Source of the DNA: Methylobacterium gossipiicola
GTDB lineage: Bacteria > Pseudomonadota > Alphaproteobacteria > Rhizobiales > Beijerinckiaceae
Length of the DNA stretch: 64,000 nucleotides
Direction: 5' to 3'
Assembly (NCBI RefSeq): GCF_900113485.1
Contig: NZ_FOPM01000022.1
Span: 1 to 64,000 of the forward strand
Part shown: positions 9,994 to 18,928 of the stretch, in pieces
Position numbering within the stretch: the first letter of the stretch is position 1
Layout of the letters: each line of letters starts with the position of its first letter
Translations under genes and position numbers: made by a program
Notes under the pieces: generated by a model
What the model was told of the DNA's origin: nothing
The model's input: the letters and a program-made list of their open reading frames with translations, nothing else
The model's database searches: none

Positions 9994-10581
9994 ATGGCAC
10001 GTGAACGTGAAGGCGGGGGCCGCGGCCGCCGCGAGGAGCGCGAGGAGCGCGACAGCGAGTTCGTGGACAAGCTCGTCCACATCAACCGCGTCGCCAAGGT
10101 GGTGAAGGGTGGCCGTCGCTTCGGCTTCGCGGCCCTCGTCGTCGTCGGTGACCAGAAGGGCCGCGTCGGCTTCGGCCACGGCAAGGCCCGCGAAGTGCCG
10201 GAAGCCATCCGCAAGGCCACGGAAGCCGCCAAGCGTGGCCTCGTCCGGGTCGCCCTGCGCGAGGGCCGCACCCTGCATCACGACGTCCACGGACGTCACG
10301 GCGCCGGCAAGGTCATCCTGCGCGCCGCCCCCCAGGGTACCGGCATCATCGCCGGCGGCCCCATGCGCGCCGTCTTCGAGACGCTGGGCATGCAGGACGT
10401 CGTCGCGAAGTCGCTCGGCTCCTCGAACCCGTACAACCTCGTGCGCGCCACCTTCGACGCGCTGAAGAACGAAGACAGCCCGCGCGCCGTCGCGGCCCGT
10501 CGCGGTCTCAAGGTGTCGGCGCTCCAGGCTCGCCGCCGCGATGCCGATCCGTCCGACCTGTCCGAAGCAGCCGTGGCGTAA
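9994..10581 (+). CDS. rpsE: 30S ribosomal protein S5
   Basis: S5 acts in decoding fidelity and at the mRNA entry helicase site. The 195 residues have a charged Arg/Glu-rich N-terminus, then the double-stranded RNA-binding core ([31 protein letters not shown]) and the [28 protein letters not shown] signature. It starts at an ATG after AGATGGA and is followed by rpmD after 11 bp. Confidence 0.97.
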   Translation: MAREREGGGRGRREEREERDSEFVDKLVHINRVAKVVKGGRRFGFAALVVVGDQKGRVGFGHGKAREVPEAIRKATEAAKRGLVRVALREGRTLHHDVHGRHGAGKVILRAAPQGTGIIAGGPMRAVFETLGMQDVVAKSLGSSNPYNLVRATFDALKNEDSPRAVAARRGLKVSALQARRRDADPSDLSEAAVA

Positions 10582-10592
10582 GGGAGGGTCCG

Positions 10593-10784
10593 ATGGCACA
10601 GAAGACCGTCCGCATCGAGCAGATCGGCTCGCCGATCCGCCGTGAGGGTGATCAGCGCGCGACGCTGATCGGCCTCAAGCTCAACAAGCTGCATCGGGTG
10701 TCCGAGCTGGAGGATACCCCCTCCGTGCGCGGCATGATCCGCAAGGTGCAGCACCTCGTGCGCGTCCTTGGCGACGCGGCCTGA
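10593..10784 (+). CDS. rpmD: 50S ribosomal protein L30
   Basis: L30 is a small 50S protein, 63 residues here, with the family pattern [25 protein letters not shown] and a C-terminal [13 protein letters not shown] strong AAGGGAGGG ribosome binding site precedes the ATG. It lies between rpsE and rplO as in most alphaproteobacteria. Confidence 0.97.
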   Translation: MAQKTVRIEQIGSPIRREGDQRATLIGLKLNKLHRVSELEDTPSVRGMIRKVQHLVRVLGDAA

Positions 10785-10795
10785 GGGAGGGCATC

Positions 10796-11299
10796 ATGAA
10801 ACTGAACGAACTCCACGACAACGACGGCGCAACCAAGAACCGGATGCGCGTCGGCCGGGGCATCGGCTCCGGCAAGGGCAAGACCGCTGGACGCGGCGTG
10901 AAGGGTCAAAAGGCCCGCACCGGCGTCTCCATCAAGGGCTTCGAAGGCGGTCAGATGCCGCTGCATCGTCGCCTGCCCAAGCGCGGCTTCAACAATCTGT
11001 ACGCGACGGACCTGAACGAGGTGAATCTCGGCCGCGTGCAGCAGGCGATCGATGCCGGCCGTCTCGAGGCCGGTGCCACTGTCACCATCGAGACCCTCAT
11101 CGCCGCCGGCCTTTGCGCCCGGGCCCGTGATGGCGTCAAGCTCCTCGGCGTCGGCGAGCTGACCGCGAAGGTCTCCTTCGAGGTGACCCGCGCCTCCAAA
11201 TCGGCCGTCGAGGCCGTGGAGAAGGCCGGCGGTACCGTGACCGTTACGTACGGCGACGGCGTGTCGACCCGTGGCAAGCCCGCCCGCGTGGTTGCGTAG
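10796..11299 (+). CDS. rplO: 50S ribosomal protein L15
   Basis: L15 is an assembly protein that binds 23S rRNA. The 167 residues start [34 protein letters not shown], the glycine/basic N-terminal arm of the family, and continue into the globular domain with [20 protein letters not shown] precedes the ATG. It is followed by a 122-bp spacer before secY that contains hairpins. Confidence 0.97.
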   Translation: MKLNELHDNDGATKNRMRVGRGIGSGKGKTAGRGVKGQKARTGVSIKGFEGGQMPLHRRLPKRGFNNLYATDLNEVNLGRVQQAIDAGRLEAGATVTIETLIAAGLCARARDGVKLLGVGELTAKVSFEVTRASKSAVEAVEKAGGTVTVTYGDGVSTRGKPARVVA

Positions 11300-11377
11300 C
11301 CTCGCGTCCGACTCTAAGTCGAACCCTTGAGCGGCGGCCCGTGCGACCTCGCGCGTGGCCGCCGTTCCCGTTTTAGC

Positions 11378-11393
11378 GGGGGCGGTCGCCCCC
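11378..11393 (+). promoter_or_regulatory. Hairpins in the rplO-secY spacer
   Basis: GGGGGC (11378-11383) pairs with GCCCCC (11388-11393) around a 4-nt loop, followed by only two Ts. Just upstream, CGGCGGCC and GGCCGCCG form another 8-bp stem. The pair could lower transcription from ribosomal genes into secY, but no strong T-run is present. Confidence 0.35.
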
Positions 11394-11421
11394 TTGCATA
11401 TCCATCTCAGGAACCGGTGCC

Positions 11422-12759
11422 ATGGCCTCAGCCGCCGAGCAGCTTGCCGCGAACCTCAACTTCGGGGCCATCGCCAAGGCCGACGAGCTCAAGAAGCGCA
11501 TCTGGTTCACCCTGGGTGCGCTGATCGTGTTTCGGCTCGGCACCTATATCCCGATCCCCGGCATCGATCCGGAGCAGTTCGCCCGGAACTTTCAGCAGCA
11601 GGCCGGCGGCGTGCTCGGGCTGTTCAACATGTTCTCCGGCGGCGCCGTCGAGCGCATGGCGATCTTCGCCCTGAACATCATGCCGTACATCTCGGCCTCC
11701 ATCATCATTCAGCTGCTCACCTCGGTTATCCCGAGCCTCGAAGCGCTGAAGAAGGAGGGTGAGTCTGGCCGCAAGGTCATCAACCAGTACACGCGCTACC
11801 TCACGGTGGTGCTCGCCCTGGTGCAGAGCTGGGGCATCGCCTTCGGCCTCCAGAGTTCGAGCGCGGCCATCGAGCCGGGACCGTTCTTCATCCTGTCCAC
11901 GGTGATCACGCTCACGGGCGGCACCCTGTTCCTCATGTGGATCGGTGAGCAGATCACCTCGCGCGGCATCGGCAACGGCTCCTCGCTCATCATCTTCGCG
12001 GGCATCGTCGCGCATCTTCCGGTGGCCATCGTCGGCGCGCTGGAACTCAGCCGTACGGGCGCCCTGTCTTCGGCCGTGATCCTGGGGATGGGCGTCGCCG
12101 CCGTCGCCTTGGTCTACTTCATCGTCTTCATGGAGCGCGCCCAGCGCCGGCTGCTCATCAACTACCCCAAGCGTCAGGTCGGCAATAAGATGTACGAGGG
12201 GCAGACCTCGTTCCTGCCGCTGAAGCTCAACACCGCCGGCGTCATCCCGCCGATCTTCGCCTCATCGCTGCTGCTCCTGCCCGCCACCGTGGCGAGCTTC
12301 TCGGCCAACAATGGTGGCACCGGCGTGCTGGCGACGATCACGACCTATATCGGCCATGGCCGGCCGCTCTACATGGTGCTCTACGCGGCCCTGATCATCT
12401 TCTTCGCGTTCTTCTACACGGCGGTGGTGTTCAACCCCGAAGAGACTGCGGACAACCTGAAGAAGCACGGCGGCTTCATTCCGGGCATCCGGCCCGGTGA
12501 GCGCACCGCCGCCTTCATCGACAAGGTGCTGACCCGTATCACCCTCATCGGCGCGGTGTATTTGACCTTCGTCTGTCTGGTGCCGGAAATCCTCGCATCG
12601 TACTCTTCGGCGAGCATCGGGTTCGGCGGCACCTCGCTTCTCATCGTCGTCTCGGTGACGATGGACACGGTTGCGCAGATCCACGGGCACCTGATGGCCC
12701 ACCAGTACGAGGGCCTCGTCAAGAAGGCCAAACTGCGCGGCGCCAGCCGCCGTCGCTGA
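11422..12759 (+). CDS. secY: Preprotein translocase subunit SecY
   Basis: SecY is the channel-forming subunit of the SecYEG translocon in the inner membrane. The 445 residues give about ten hydrophobic segments. Family landmarks are GTYIPIPGID at the first helix, ALNIMPYISASIIIQLLTS, the ITSRGIGNGSSLIIFAGI segment, and the SecA/ribosome-binding loop with GERTAAFIDKVLTRIT. CAGGAA precedes the ATG. It is followed by adk, the common order at the end of spc operons. Confidence 0.98.
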   Translation: MASAAEQLAANLNFGAIAKADELKKRIWFTLGALIVFRLGTYIPIPGIDPEQFARNFQQQAGGVLGLFNMFSGGAVERMAIFALNIMPYISASIIIQLLTSVIPSLEALKKEGESGRKVINQYTRYLTVVLALVQSWGIAFGLQSSSAAIEPGPFFILSTVITLTGGTLFLMWIGEQITSRGIGNGSSLIIFAGIVAHLPVAIVGALELSRTGALSSAVILGMGVAAVALVYFIVFMERAQRRLLINYPKRQVGNKMYEGQTSFLPLKLNTAGVIPPIFASSLLLLPATVASFSANNGGTGVLATITTYIGHGRPLYMVLYAALIIFFAFFYTAVVFNPEETADNLKKHGGFIPGIRPGERTAAFIDKVLTRITLIGAVYLTFVCLVPEILASYSSASIGFGGTSLLIVVSVTMDTVAQIHGHLMAHQYEGLVKKAKLRGASRRR

Positions 12760-12843
12760 GCCCGATCGCACCGGCCCATGAGTCTCGGCGCCCCATGCGG
12801 GGCCGCCGGCCCTTAAGAAGAACGGACCTGAGGAAACGACGCC

Positions 12844-13446
12844 ATGCGGATCATTCTGCTCGGACCGCCGGGAGCGGGTAAGGGGACGCAATCCGCGCGC
12901 ATCGTCGAGCGGTTCGGCATTCCGCAGCTCTCCACCGGTGACATGCTGCGCGCCGCCGTGGCCGCCGGGACTCCCGTCGGACTCGAGGCCAAGGCGATCA
13001 TGGAGAGCGGGGGCCTCGTACCCAACGAAGTCGTGGTCGGCATCGTTGCCGACCGGATCGAGGAATCCGACGCCCGCGCCGGCTTCATCCTCGACGGGTT
13101 CCCCCGGACCGTCGAGCAGGCTTCGGCCCTCGATCGGATGCTGGAGGCCAAGAACCTGAAGCTCGATACCGTGGTGGAACTCGCCGTGGACGAGGATGCC
13201 CTCGTCGGCCGTATCGCCAAGCGCGCCTCGGAGACCGCCGCCCGTGGCGAACCCGTCCGGAAGGATGACACCCCGGAGGTGTTCAAGACCCGGCTCGAGG
13301 CTTACCGCGCGCAGACCGCGCCGCTGTCGGCCTATTATGCGAGCCTCGGCATGCTGGAGACCCTCGACGGCATGAAGCCCATCGACGTCGTGACCGCCGA
13401 GTTGATGACGACCCTGGAGCGCCATGCCACGGCGCCGGCCTCCTGA
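12844..13446 (+). CDS. adk: Adenylate kinase, short-LID form
   Basis: This enzyme interconverts ATP + AMP and 2 ADP in the cytoplasm. The P-loop GPPGAGKGT is at residues 7-15, followed by the AMP-binding STGDMLRAA and FPRTVEQA segments. At 200 residues it lacks the long zinc-type LID insertion; [16 protein letters not shown] follows directly, as in other alphaproteobacterial short forms. GAGGAA precedes the ATG. It lies 84 bp after secY. Confidence 0.97.
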   Translation: MRIILLGPPGAGKGTQSARIVERFGIPQLSTGDMLRAAVAAGTPVGLEAKAIMESGGLVPNEVVVGIVADRIEESDARAGFILDGFPRTVEQASALDRMLEAKNLKLDTVVELAVDEDALVGRIAKRASETAARGEPVRKDDTPEVFKTRLEAYRAQTAPLSAYYASLGMLETLDGMKPIDVVTAELMTTLERHATAPAS

Positions 13447-13471
13447 CGGCTCACGAATCGTTGCAAACGCA

Positions 13472-13500
13472 TTGACAGGGGGACCGGTCCGCGCTAGTGG
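13472..13500 (+). promoter_or_regulatory. rpsM: Candidate promoter of the alpha operon
   Basis: TTGACA (13472-13477) is a perfect -35 hexamer. A 17-bp spacer leads to TAGTGG at the -10 position (13495-13500), which is weak against the consensus but acceptable for GC-rich alphaproteobacteria. A GACCGG/CCGGTC dyad overlaps it. It lies about 160 bp upstream of rpsM. Confidence 0.5.
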
Positions 13501-13662
13501 GCCGGTCTTCGTTCATGCGGATAGGGTCCGTGCAGCCTTCATGAAGGCAGCAGCGGGCCGCTTTGTCGTTTTGGACGGTACGCAGGGGCCGGTCTCCACC
13601 GGACGCGTATCACGATCACCCGGGCCGGACCGATGCGGTTCGTCGCCCAGATGGAGAAGACC

Positions 13663-14031
13663 TTGGCTCGTATCGCTGGCGTTAACATCCCGACCAACAA
13701 GCGCGTCGTCATCGCGTTGCAGTACATCCATGGCATTGGCCCCAAGAAGGCCGGCGAGATCGCCGAGAAGGTCGGCATCCCTGCTGAGCGCCGCGTGAAT
13801 CAGCTCACCGACGCCGAAGTGCTGTCGATCCGCGAGACCATCGATCGCGACTACCTCGTCGAGGGCGATCTGCGCCGCGAAGTCTCGATGAACATCAAGC
13901 GCCTGATGGATCTGGGCTGCTACCGTGGCCTGCGTCACCGCCGCAACCTGCCGGTCCGTGGCCAGCGCACCCACACCAACGCCCGCACCCGCAAGGGCAA
14001 GTCCAAGCCCATCGCTGGCAAGAAGAAGTAA
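13663..14031 (+). CDS. rpsM: 30S ribosomal protein S13
   Basis: S13 lies in the 30S head and forms intersubunit bridges. The best start is the TTG at 13663: it gives [15 protein letters not shown], the family N-terminus, and the usual 122 residues, with GGAGA seven to eight bases upstream. In-frame ATGs at 13633 and 13651 would add residues not found in the family. The core [14 protein letters not shown] and the basic tail with [14 protein letters not shown] are intact. It is the first gene of the alpha operon. Confidence 0.93.
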   Translation: MARIAGVNIPTNKRVVIALQYIHGIGPKKAGEIAEKVGIPAERRVNQLTDAEVLSIRETIDRDYLVEGDLRREVSMNIKRLMDLGCYRGLRHRRNLPVRGQRTHTNARTRKGKSKPIAGKKK

Positions 14032-14040
14032 GTCTTTGAG

Positions 14041-14073
14041 TTCAGGAGGCCGTGCTTCGCTCGGCCTCCTGAA
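14041..14073 (+). promoter_or_regulatory. Long hairpin between rpsM and rpsK
   Basis: A perfect 12-bp stem (TTCAGGAGGCCG 14041-14052, CGGCCTCCTGAA 14062-14073) with a 9-nt loop begins 10 bp after the rpsM stop. No T-run follows. It resembles a terminator stem but is probably a processing, stabilising or attenuating element within the alpha operon. The stem is certain; the role is inferred. Confidence 0.5.
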
Positions 14074-14199
14074 CGTCGAGCGGGGTGCCTGCACGGCGAC
14101 CCGGTATCGCGGTTCCGTCATCCTAGGCAGTACCGCCAACTCCCAGAAGAAATCCCGAGCGCCTGGCATGACGGGCGCGCTTGAAGGACGAGAAAACAG

Positions 14200-14589
14200 A
14201 TGGCCAAAGAGACCACCCGCATTCGCCGCCGCGAACGCAAGAACATCGTCTCGGGCGTCGCGCACGTGAACGCGTCGTTCAACAACACGATGATCACCAT
14301 CACCGACGCGCAGGGCAACACGATCTCGTGGTCGTCGGCCGGCGCCATGGGTTTCAAGGGTTCGCGGAAGTCGACCCCGTACGCCGCTCAGGTCGCCGCC
14401 GAGGACGCTGCCCGCAAGGCCGCCGAGCACGGTATGCGCACCCTCGAGGTCGAAGTGTCCGGTCCCGGTTCGGGCCGTGAATCCGCCCTGCGCGCCCTCC
14501 AGGCCGCCGGCTTCACCGTGACGTCGATCCGCGACGTGACGTCGATCCCGCACAACGGTTGCCGTCCGCGCAAGCGTCGTCGCGTCTAA
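14200..14589 (+). CDS. rpsK: 30S ribosomal protein S11
   Basis: S11 is a 30S platform protein at the E site. The 129 residues carry the family pattern [22 protein letters not shown], the [14 protein letters not shown] stretch and the C-terminal [23 protein letters not shown] lies upstream of the ATG. It is followed not by rpoA, as expected, but by a metallo-hydrolase gene. Confidence 0.98.
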   Translation: MAKETTRIRRRERKNIVSGVAHVNASFNNTMITITDAQGNTISWSSAGAMGFKGSRKSTPYAAQVAAEDAARKAAEHGMRTLEVEVSGPGSGRESALRALQAAGFTVTSIRDVTSIPHNGCRPRKRRRV

Positions 14590-14661
14590 GACCTGAGTCA
14601 GACCGGCCGGGGGGCTGTGACCCAACCCGGCCGGATGTGGGCGTGTGCGACGGAGACGTGC

Positions 14662-15537
14662 GTGACGAATGGTTCGAATCCGCTTCCGGGTGTGCTGCGG
14701 TGGACCTTGGGTGACCTCACGGTCACGGTGATGAATGACGGGTACCTTCAGGGTTCCCTGGATCTCGTGGTCGGCATCGAGACGGAAGAGGCCGGTGCGC
14801 TTCAGGCCGCCGGCTTTCGCGCGCGTGATCCGCGCATCACCCTGAACGCCTTCTTGGTCACCGGTCCGGGCCGCAAGCCCCTCCTCATCGATACGGGCAT
14901 GGGCGGGTTCGGCGGCGACAGCCTCGGCCGTCTGCCGGCGGCGCTCGCCGCCGTGGGTGTCCGGCCGGAGGAGATCGGAACCGTCCTCCTCACCCATCTT
15001 CATCCAGATCATGCCGGTGGCCTGATCACTGCCGACGGCGCCGCCGCATTCCCGAATGCCGAACTCGTGGTCCATGTCGACGAGGCGGCGCATTGGCTCG
15101 GCGATGGCACTCTGTCCCGCGCCCCGGAGGCGGCCAAGCCCTATTTCGAGATCGCCGCGAAGGCGACGGCGCCGTATGGCGGCCGGATCCGCACGGTCTC
15201 GGGGGGCGATGTGGCACCGGGCATCACGCAGGTGCCGCTGCCGGGACATACCCCGGGTCATTCCGGTTACCGGATCGTTTCCGGTGACCGGTCCCTGCTC
15301 ATGTGGGCCGACATCGTTCATCTGCCGGCGATCCAGTTTAAGCAGCCCGAAGCCGGGCTGGTGTTCGACGTCGATGCCGATGCCGCGCGCCACGTGCGCC
15401 GCCGCATCCTCGACGAGGTCGCCAGCGAGCGGACCTTCATCGCCGGCGCCCATCTCGAATTCCCGGCCCTGGGCTATGTCGCCCGGGACGGTGCCGGATA
15501 CAGCTTCGTCCCCGAACTTTGGGTCGCAGCCTCCTAG
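14662..15537 (+). CDS. Metallo-beta-lactamase-fold hydrolase inserted in the alpha operon
   Basis: This is a 291-residue MBL-fold protein. The metal-binding motif HLHPDH (H112, H114, D116, H117) and the later histidine in PGHTPGHSG are present, as is the C-terminal AGAHLEFP. The overall layout resembles the quorum-quenching-lactonase/AttM-like branch of the MBL superfamily, but the substrate cannot be told. The chosen GTG start has GGAG six bases upstream; in-frame GTG 14617 and ATG 14635 are alternatives. It lies on the same strand between rpsK and rpoA, so it is probably cotranscribed with them. There is no signal peptide. An MBL gene here is unusual for this operon. Confidence 0.85.
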   Translation: MTNGSNPLPGVLRWTLGDLTVTVMNDGYLQGSLDLVVGIETEEAGALQAAGFRARDPRITLNAFLVTGPGRKPLLIDTGMGGFGGDSLGRLPAALAAVGVRPEEIGTVLLTHLHPDHAGGLITADGAAAFPNAELVVHVDEAAHWLGDGTLSRAPEAAKPYFEIAAKATAPYGGRIRTVSGGDVAPGITQVPLPGHTPGHSGYRIVSGDRSLLMWADIVHLPAIQFKQPEAGLVFDVDADAARHVRRRILDEVASERTFIAGAHLEFPALGYVARDGAGYSFVPELWVAAS

Positions 15538-15539
15538 AC

Positions 15540-15559
15540 CGTTCGCGTCATAGCGAACG
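15540..15559 (+). promoter_or_regulatory. Inverted repeat before rpoA
   Basis: CGTTCGC (15540-15546) and GCGAACG (15553-15559) form a 7-bp dyad around a 6-nt loop, directly after the stop codon of the MBL gene and 100 bp before rpoA. It may be a stem-loop at the mRNA junction or an operator. No T-run is seen. Confidence 0.35.
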
Positions 15560-15658
15560 ACATCGTTTCTGAGGGTCCGCGACGCTGAGGCGCAGCAGTG
15601 GGGACCCGAGCGTGGACCGCCCCCGTGGGCCGCGCCGAACTTCGCGAGAGGTAGCATC

Positions 15659-16678
15659 GTGGTCATTCAGAAGAACTGGCAAGAGCTCATCAAGCCGAAC
15701 AAGCTCCAGGTCTCGACCGGTCACGACCCCAAGCGGGTCGCCACCGTCGTCGCGGAGCCCCTCGAGCGCGGCTTCGGCACGACCCTGGGCAACTCGCTCC
15801 GGCGCGTGCTGCTGTCCTCGCTCCAGGGCGCGGCCGTGACCTCGGTACAGATCGACGGCGTGCTGCATGAATTCTCGTCGATCCCCGGCGTGCGCGAGGA
15901 CGTCACCGACATCGTCCTCAACATCAAGACCATCGCGATCCGCTCGCAGACGGAAGCGCCAAAGCGCCTCACCCTGCGCAAGACCGGCCCCGGCCTCGTC
16001 ACCGCCGGCGACATCGCCACCGTGGGCGACGTCCAGATTCTCAACCCCGACCTCGTCATCTGCACCCTCGACGACGGCGCCGAGATCCGGATGGAATTCA
16101 CCGTCGCCACCGGCAAGGGCTACGTCCCGGCCGAGCGCAACCGCCCCGAGGATGCGCCCATCGGGCTGATCCCCGTCGACGCTTTGTTCTCCCCCGTGAC
16201 CAAGGTCAGCTACCGCATCGAGACCACCCGCGAGGGCCAGGATCTCGACAAGGACAAGCTGACGATGACCATCGAGACCAACGGCGCGGTCACGCCGGAG
16301 GATGCGCTGGCCTACGCCGCGCGCATCATCCAGGACCAGCTGCAGGTGTTCGTGAACTTCGAGGAGCCCCGCAAGGAGGAGGCGCAGCCGCTGGCGCCGC
16401 AGCTGCCCTTCAACCCGGCGCTGCTCAAGAAGGTCGACGAACTCGAACTCTCGGTGCGTTCGGCGAACTGCCTGAAGAACGACAACATCGTCTATATTGG
16501 CGACCTCATCCAGAAGTCCGAGGGCGAGATGCTGCGCACCCCGAACTTCGGCCGCAAGTCACTGAACGAGATCAAGGAAGTGCTCGCCGCCATGGGCCTC
16601 CACCTCGGTATGGACATCCCCGGCTGGCCGCCGGAGAACATCGAAGACCTCGCCAAGCGCTTCGAAGAGCACTACTGA
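15659..16678 (+). CDS. rpoA: RNA polymerase alpha subunit
   Basis: Alpha dimerises to nucleate RNA polymerase assembly and contacts UP elements and activators through its C-terminal domain. The 339 residues comprise the N-terminal dimerisation domain ([22 protein letters not shown] near residues 36-57) and the C-terminal domain with [19 protein letters not shown] and [14 protein letters not shown]. The start is GTG at 15659 behind GAGAGG, which gives the family start [16 protein letters not shown]. Length and domains are normal. Confidence 0.97.
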   Translation: MVIQKNWQELIKPNKLQVSTGHDPKRVATVVAEPLERGFGTTLGNSLRRVLLSSLQGAAVTSVQIDGVLHEFSSIPGVREDVTDIVLNIKTIAIRSQTEAPKRLTLRKTGPGLVTAGDIATVGDVQILNPDLVICTLDDGAEIRMEFTVATGKGYVPAERNRPEDAPIGLIPVDALFSPVTKVSYRIETTREGQDLDKDKLTMTIETNGAVTPEDALAYAARIIQDQLQVFVNFEEPRKEEAQPLAPQLPFNPALLKKVDELELSVRSANCLKNDNIVYIGDLIQKSEGEMLRTPNFGRKSLNEIKEVLAAMGLHLGMDIPGWPPENIEDLAKRFEEHY

Positions 16679-16858
16679 GGCGGGGGCGAGCCGCCCCTGG
16701 CATGAGTTGGCGGCGCAGTTCGGCGCCCCCGACTCGGCCGGACCGGAACGTCGAGTCCCAAAAGAATCCCGCCGCGGGGTTATGCGGAAGCAACAGCCCC
16801 GTCGTGGGGCGCTTGGCCGTACCGTGGCACGGCGGCCATTTAAAAAAGGAAGAGCCCA

Positions 16859-17269
16859 ATGCGTCATGGATTCCGCGGTCGTCGGTTCAACCGCACCACC
16901 GAGCACCGCAAGGCGATGTTCGCCAACATGTCCGCCGCGCTGATCAAGCACGAGCAGATCATCACCACGCTCCCGAAGGCCAAGGACCTGCGTCCGGTCA
17001 TCGAGAAGCTGATCACACTGGGCAAGACCGACTCGCTGCATGCCCGTCGCCTCGCCATGTCGCAGATCCGCGACGAGGCCATGGTGCGCAAGCTCTTCGC
17101 CGTCATCGGCCCGCGCTACAACACCCGTCCGGGCGGTTACTGCCGCATCATGAAGGCCGGCTTCCGCTTCGGCGACAACGCTCCCCTCGCGGTCATCGAG
17201 TTCGTCGACCGTGACGTCGATGCGCGCGGCAAGGATTCCGGCCCGGTGCAGGTCGACGACGCCGCCTGA
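16859..17269 (+). CDS. rplQ: 50S ribosomal protein L17
   Basis: L17 lies near the exit tunnel. The 136 residues start [24 protein letters not shown], the family start, and include [23 protein letters not shown]. An A-rich AAAGGAAG ribosome binding site precedes the ATG. It is the last gene of the ribosomal cluster and is closed by a strong terminator 23 bp after the stop codon. A 180-bp spacer separates it from rpoA. Confidence 0.97.
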   Translation: MRHGFRGRRFNRTTEHRKAMFANMSAALIKHEQIITTLPKAKDLRPVIEKLITLGKTDSLHARRLAMSQIRDEAMVRKLFAVIGPRYNTRPGGYCRIMKAGFRFGDNAPLAVIEFVDRDVDARGKDSGPVQVDDAA

Positions 17270-17292
17270 GAACTTTCTAAGTTTAATCCCAT

Positions 17293-17323
17293 GAAAAAGG
17301 CGGCCTTTCGGGCCGCCTTTTTC
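17293..17323 (+). terminator. Intrinsic terminator after rplQ
   Basis: A 13-bp perfect stem (GAAAAAGGCGGCC / GGCCGCCTTTTTC) with a TTTCG loop and a T-rich 3' side ends the ribosomal supercluster. It is a classical factor-independent terminator on the + strand. Confidence 0.92.
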
Positions 17324-17385
17324 TTTTCTGGCACGGCGCTTCCGCTACCATTCCCCCACAAGAATGGGAGGATGTGGGTTGAGCG

Positions 17386-17688
17386 ATGAATAAACTTATG
17401 AAGCTCTTCTTATTCGCAATGGTCTTCAGCGTGAGCCATGCGGAGGCCGCCAAGCTGACCATGGACGACAAGGTCGCCCGCTGGCCGCGCGCGACCACGG
17501 AAGAGAAGATCGATTTCGCCACGCGCATGGGCAAGGCGTTCTCCAGCCTGTCGCCGGATCTCGACCGCAACTACTTCATCAAATGCCTGGAGGAGACGGC
17601 CAACATCGGCAATCCCGGCGACATCAAGCTCGAAGAGGCGGTGAAGATGTGCGTCGCCGTCAACAAGCCGCCATCCGAGCCGGAATAG
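17386..17688 (+). CDS. Small exported protein, function unknown
   Basis: The 100-residue protein has a clear signal peptide (positive NKLMK, hydrophobic core, cleavage likely after SHAEA). The mature part of about 78 residues is helical and charged and has two cysteines (in IKCLEE and VKMCVAV) that could form a disulfide in the periplasm. I do not recognise the family. It stands alone between the rplQ terminator and the convergent trpS, with a GC-rich dyad directly after it. Codon use looks native. Confidence 0.75.
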   Translation: MNKLMKLFLFAMVFSVSHAEAAKLTMDDKVARWPRATTEEKIDFATRMGKAFSSLSPDLDRNYFIKCLEETANIGNPGDIKLEEAVKMCVAVNKPPSEPE

Positions 17689-17696
17689 GGGCCGTG

Positions 17697-17724
17697 TCCC
17701 GCCTCACCCTGGGATGAGGCGGGA
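17697..17724. terminator. Bidirectional stem-loop between convergent genes
   Basis: A 10-bp stem (TCCCGCCTCA at 17697-17706 and TGAGGCGGGA at 17715-17724) with an 8-nt loop lies between the small exported gene (+) and trpS (-). Its position fits a shared terminator, although T-runs are poor on both sides. Confidence 0.55.
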
Positions 17725-17736
17725 ATTCAAGAGAGG

Positions 17737-18804
17737 TCACACGGCGCGCAGGCGCGGCCCCCGGCGTACGAAGCCGACGATGTCCTTCACGGCATCCAGG
17801 GTCGGGGCCGCGATGGCCTCGGCGCGCTCGGCGCCGTCGGCCAGGATCGCGTCGATCTCGGACGGATCGGAAACGAGGCGCTTCATCTCGGCGCCAAGCG
17901 GCGCCAGGGTCTCGACGGCGAGTTCGACGAGGGCCCCCTTGAAGGCCGAGAACTGGGCGCCGCCGTGATCGCGCAGCACGTCCTCGCGGGTCACGTCCTT
18001 CAGGGCGGCGAAGATGCCGACGAGGTTGTCGGCCTCTGGTCGACCCGCGAGCCCCGCCACTTCGGAGGGGAGGGCGTCCGGATCGGTCTTTGCCTTGCGG
18101 ACCTTCGCCGCGATGGTGTCGGCGTCGTCCGTGAGGTTGATGCGGGAATTGTCGGAGGCGTCCGACTTCGACATCTTCTTGGTGCCGTCGCGCAGCGACA
18201 TCACGCGAGCGGCCGGCCCGCCGATGAGCGGCTCGGTGATGGGGAAGAAGCCCGCTCCCTCGTCGTGGCCGTGGGCCGCGATCGACTCCGAAAAATCGTT
18301 GTTGAACTTCTGGGCGATGTCGCGGGTCAGTTCGAGGTGCTGCTTCTGGTCCTCGCCCACGGGCACGTGGGTGGCGCGGTAGGCCAGGATGTCGGCGGCC
18401 ATGAGCACGGGATAATCGTAGAGCCCGATGCTCGCGTTCTCGCGGTCCTTGCCGGCCTTGTCCTTGAACTGGGTCATGCGGTTGAGCCAGCCCAGCCGCG
18501 CGACGCAGTTGAACACCCAGGCGAGTTCGGCGTGCTGCGGCACTTGGCTCTGGTTGAACACGATGCTGCGCTTCGGATCGATGCCGGCGGCGAGGAACGC
18601 GGCCGTGACCTCGCGGATCTGCCCCCGCAGCGCGGCCGGATCCTGCCACAGGGTGATCGCGTGCATGTCGACGACGCAGTAGAGGCACTGGGCGTCGCGG
18701 GCCTGCATGTCCACGAAGCGCTTGATGGCGCCGAGATAATTGCCGAGATGCAGGTTGCCCGTGGGCTGGACGCCCGAGAACACCAGTTCCTTGAACGCGG
18801 TCAT
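17737..18804 (-). CDS. trpS: Tryptophanyl-tRNA synthetase
   Basis: This class I synthetase charges tRNA-Trp. The 355 residues contain the HIGH-like motif [10 protein letters not shown] near residue 17 and the KKMSKSD motif about two thirds of the way along. Residues such as [18 protein letters not shown] are typical of the bacterial enzyme. The ATG at 18804 directly follows an in-frame GTG (18807); AAGGA lies 6-9 bp upstream of the two. It runs on the - strand, convergent with the preceding small gene. Confidence 0.97.
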   Translation of the reverse strand: MTAFKELVFSGVQPTGNLHLGNYLGAIKRFVDMQARDAQCLYCVVDMHAITLWQDPAALRGQIREVTAAFLAAGIDPKRSIVFNQSQVPQHAELAWVFNCVARLGWLNRMTQFKDKAGKDRENASIGLYDYPVLMAADILAYRATHVPVGEDQKQHLELTRDIAQKFNNDFSESIAAHGHDEGAGFFPITEPLIGGPAARVMSLRDGTKKMSKSDASDNSRINLTDDADTIAAKVRKAKTDPDALPSEVAGLAGRPEADNLVGIFAALKDVTREDVLRDHGGAQFSAFKGALVELAVETLAPLGAEMKRLVSDPSEIDAILADGAERAEAIAAPTLDAVKDIVGFVRRGPRLRAV

Positions 18805-18928
18805 CACGCGTGGTCCTTCTTGGCCCGCCGATGGGAGTTGGGCCGAAGTCTCCCCGTGAGTCTCGTGGTGAGTCCCGTCGTGAGCCTAGGCGGCGCCGTG
18901 CGGGTTCTGGACGGCGCACCGGGGCCGG

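Noticed and set aside
13513..15666. Long - strand frame across rpsM, rpsK and the MBL gene
   Set aside because: It spans three well-supported + strand genes and has no recognisable domain.
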